Assembly: GCA_001600635.1 (NCBI GenBank)
Contig: BCKL01000039.1
Location: forward strand, 137,930 to 167,077
DNA: 29,148 nt
Reading direction: 5' to 3'
Source: Leucosporidium creatinivorum
Lineage: Eukaryota; Basidiomycota; Microbotryomycetes; Leucosporidiales; Leucosporidiaceae
Shown: piece by piece, positions 29,111-29,148 of the stretch
Position numbering within the stretch: the first letter of the stretch is position 1
Layout of the letters: each line of letters begins with the position of its first letter
Translations under genes and position numbers: made by a program
The notes under the pieces: model-generated
Database searches by the model: none
Told to the model about the DNA's origin: nothing
Seen by the model: the letters and a program-made list of their open reading frames with translations, nothing else

Positions 29111-29145
29111 CCGTCTGCCAGACGGNNGGTCTCGCTCGAGNTNNN
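29111..29145. other. Contig end: 15-nt palindrome followed by ambiguous bases
   Basis: CCGTCTGCCAGACGG at 29111-29125 is a perfect 7-bp inverted repeat around one base. It is followed at once by NN, and more Ns lie at 29141 and 29143-29145. Low-quality sequence or a hairpin-stalled read end is the simplest reading. Confidence 0.7.
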
Positions 29146-29148
29146 TGT

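Overview
This is nuclear DNA of a fungus, most likely a basidiomycetous yeast of the Pucciniomycotina (Microbotryomycetes-like). The sequence is GC-rich and genes are packed a few hundred bases apart on both strands. They carry many short introns of about 55-320 nt with GTGAGT, GTGCGT or GTACGT donors, a strikingly constant CTGAC or CTAAC branch point, and CAG or TAG acceptors. The clade is an inference from this architecture and from the protein families; I did not identify a species. The window looks like a complete contig: it begins inside one gene, and its last 25 bases contain Ns. In all coding models below the exon phases and total lengths agree. || Layout from left to right. A truncated Yippee-type zinc protein gene (1-222, minus) is divergent from a SUMO/NEDD8-type Ulp1 cysteine protease gene (620-3640, plus, 11 exons). 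Next come a secreted prenylcysteine oxidase-like flavoprotein (4009-6055, plus, 6 exons) and a small cysteine-rich protein with a 19-nt micro-exon (6642-7028, plus). A 1,664-residue Ser/Pro-rich coiled-coil protein of unknown function follows (12692-7509, minus). Then a secreted, probably GPI-anchored PEBP-family protein (13755-14956, plus), a RING plus TRAF-zinc-finger E3 ligase (15322-16696, plus), a small disordered protein (17383-17718, plus) and a DinB-superfamily protein (18106-18927, plus). Two head-to-head proteasome genes follow: the beta-1 core subunit PRE3 (24062-19511, minus) and the lid subunit RPN12 (24454-27773, plus). The window closes with a second Yippee copy (28508 onward, plus), which mirrors the copy at position 1. 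|| The most unusual structure is the proteasome pair. Each gene is interrupted by one giant intron (3,085 bp in PRE3, 2,084 bp in RPN12), although the other introns here are usually 55-320 nt. The PRE3 giant intron holds a degenerate tandem array with a period of about 116-127 bp, visible over at least 1.6 kb. The RPN12 giant intron has repeated words that look related and lie in the same transcriptional sense. I know of no described element that matches. || Functionally, ubiquitin and ubiquitin-like turnover is over-represented: a SUMO-type protease, a RING E3, a proteasome catalytic subunit, a proteasome lid subunit and two Yippee genes (one animal Yippee homologue, YPEL5, associates with the CTLH/GID E3 ligase). 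Whether this is more than chance is not shown by the sequence. I saw no rRNA, tRNA, CRISPR array, or virus-like or transposase-bearing element.
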